Shown here piece by piece: positions 4,809 through 5,719 of a DNA stretch of 5,719 nt. Under the pieces are notes generated by a model that made no database searches, was not told where the DNA came from, and saw only the letters and a list, made by a program, of their open reading frames with translations. Numbering within the stretch: the stretch's first letter is position 1; every line of letters begins with the position of its first letter. Source of the DNA: Dehalococcoidia bacterium (lineage in GTDB: Bacteria > Chloroflexota > Dehalococcoidia > Dehalococcoidales > G020351185); the NCBI GenBank assembly GCA_030640385.1, contig DAOWJL010000069.1:1-5719 (forward strand). The letters are read 5' to 3'. Made by a program: the position numbers and the translations under genes.

Positions 4809-5719
4809 TGTTTGATATCATAGGTAAAAGGTTTCGCTTTTTTACTATCTCTGGGATAGTATTACTGATATGTATTGTTTCCCTGCTCAGTTTGGGCCTA
4901 ATAGCCGGTATCGAATTCAACAGCGGCTCGCAGCTGACACTGAGCTTTGATAATCAAGTTGAAACCGCTGAAATCAGGCAGGAACTGCGAGACCTGGGAT
5001 ACATCAGCACTATTGTCCAGGCTACCGGAGGTGGCGATTTTCTAATCCGTACAACCATATTGAATACGGAGGAAAAAGAACAACTGAAAACAGGTTTAAT
5101 TAGCCGCTTCGGTACACTAACAGAAAAGGGCTTTATAAATGTAGATCCGATAACAGCCAGCCAGACGGTAAATATCGCCGTCATTGCCGTAGCCGTCGCC
5201 GCCATCGGTATTATGATTTATGTCACCTGGGCATTCCGCCGTATGCCCAAACCCTTCCGTTATGGTACCTGCGCCATAGTAGCCCTGCTGCACGACGCAT
5301 TGGTAGCGCTGGGGGTCTTTTCCATTCTCGGTGGTATCCTGGGATGGGAGATAAATCTGATGTTCATAACCGGTATCCTAGCGGTAATCGGATACAGTGT
5401 TAATAATACTGTTGTAATATTTGACCGGATACGGGAAAACCTGTCCCGCAGTGAAGCCTCTGATTTTAAAGCTGTTGTTAATAACAGCCTTGTCGAAAGT
5501 CTCACCCGTTCTATAAACACAAGCCTGACCACCATAATCGTTGTACTGGCACTGCTGCTTTTTGTCGGCTCAACAATTCAGAACTTCTCGGTAGTGCTGC
5601 TGATCGGTATTATTGCCGGAACTTTCAGCTCACTTTTCCTCGCCCCGTCGCTACTGGTTGTCTGGGAGAACGGTGAATGGCGCCGCTTCTTCCGATGGCT
5701 ACCTCTTCTAAAAAATAAA
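4805..5719 (+). CDS. secF: Protein translocase subunit SecF; frame still open at window end
   Basis: Partner of SecD in the Sec accessory complex. The frame runs 305 codons from ATGATG at 4805 to the last base with no stop; SecF is usually about 300 aa, so nearly all is present and the stop is probably just outside. TM1 is at about residues 13-35, then GIEFNSGSQL (35-44) where the family usually has GIDFTGG-like sequence. A periplasmic domain (about 45-120) is followed by five membrane segments. Landmarks are LLHDALVALGVFSILG (161-176), ILAVIGYSVNNTVVIFDRIREN (191-212 in sense) and LTRSINTSLTT (233-243), the last with a conserved Arg. The NN at 200-201 replaces the common N-D pair. ATG 4805 overlaps the secD TGA, implying translational coupling; ATG 4808 is the in-frame alternative. 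GGGAAG upstream is a moderate ribosome site. Identity is secure. Confidence 0.95.
   Translation, partial: MMFDIIGKRFRFFTISGIVLLICIVSLLSLGLIAGIEFNSGSQLTLSFDNQVETAEIRQELRDLGYISTIVQATGGGDFLIRTTILNTEEKEQLKTGLISRFGTLTEKGFINVDPITASQTVNIAVIAVAVAAIGIMIYVTWAFRRMPKPFRYGTCAIVALLHDALVALGVFSILGGILGWEINLMFITGILAVIGYSVNNTVVIFDRIRENLSRSEASDFKAVVNNSLVESLTRSINTSLTTIIVVLALLLFVGSTIQNFSVVLLIGIIAGTFSSLFLAPSLLVVWENGEWRRFFRWLPLLKNK

Noticed and set aside
1..5719. CRISPR array, insertion sequence, tRNA or rRNA
   Set aside because: No regularly spaced repeats, transposase or integrase motifs, terminal inverted repeats, cloverleaf or rRNA-like conserved stretches were seen.

Overview
The window is mostly housekeeping DNA from a bacterium of middling GC content. 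In order it holds the 3' end of priA (+), a small leftward pair of genes (an unrecognised 63-aa protein and a short HTH regulator), a rightward XRE-type regulator, then a rightward run of a CCA-adding/poly(A)-polymerase-like HD enzyme, secD and secF. The secF reading frame is still open at the last base. I read the source as Chloroflexota, most likely a Dehalococcoidia relative. This is inference from recalled resemblance of the two HTH proteins and of the nucleotidyltransferase-secD-secF order to that group; no search was run.

Layout. Bases 1-747 encode the helicase C-terminal part of PriA. Bases 733-1200 (- strand) hold the regulator and the 63-aa gene as a probable two-gene unit, convergent with priA and overlapping its last 15 bases. 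Bases 1201-1458 are an AT-rich divergent promoter region. It has two near-consensus sigma-70 promoters facing apart, GCCA/TGGC palindromes at or in each promoter, and a cluster of TGCC/GGCA half-sites about one helical turn apart. Bases 1459-1839 encode the second regulator. Bases 1840-1927 carry a third promoter leading into the nucleotidyltransferase gene (1928-3451). SecD follows after 34 bp, and secF overlaps the secD stop codon.

How the genes relate. SecD and SecF form the proton-driven membrane complex that helps Sec export. The nucleotidyltransferase matures or tails RNA 3' ends, and PriA restarts stalled replication forks. These jobs are not linked mechanistically, so the shared strand looks like ordinary housekeeping clustering. 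The divergent regulator pair sits between them as an accessory islet with its own control region, perhaps self-regulating.

Most notable points: several promoters lie so close to their start codons that leaderless transcripts are predicted; the two divergent regulators share an operator-like motif; and SecF departs from the family consensus at a usually acidic membrane position. I found no mobile element, CRISPR array, tRNA or rRNA, and no clear undescribed multi-gene system.
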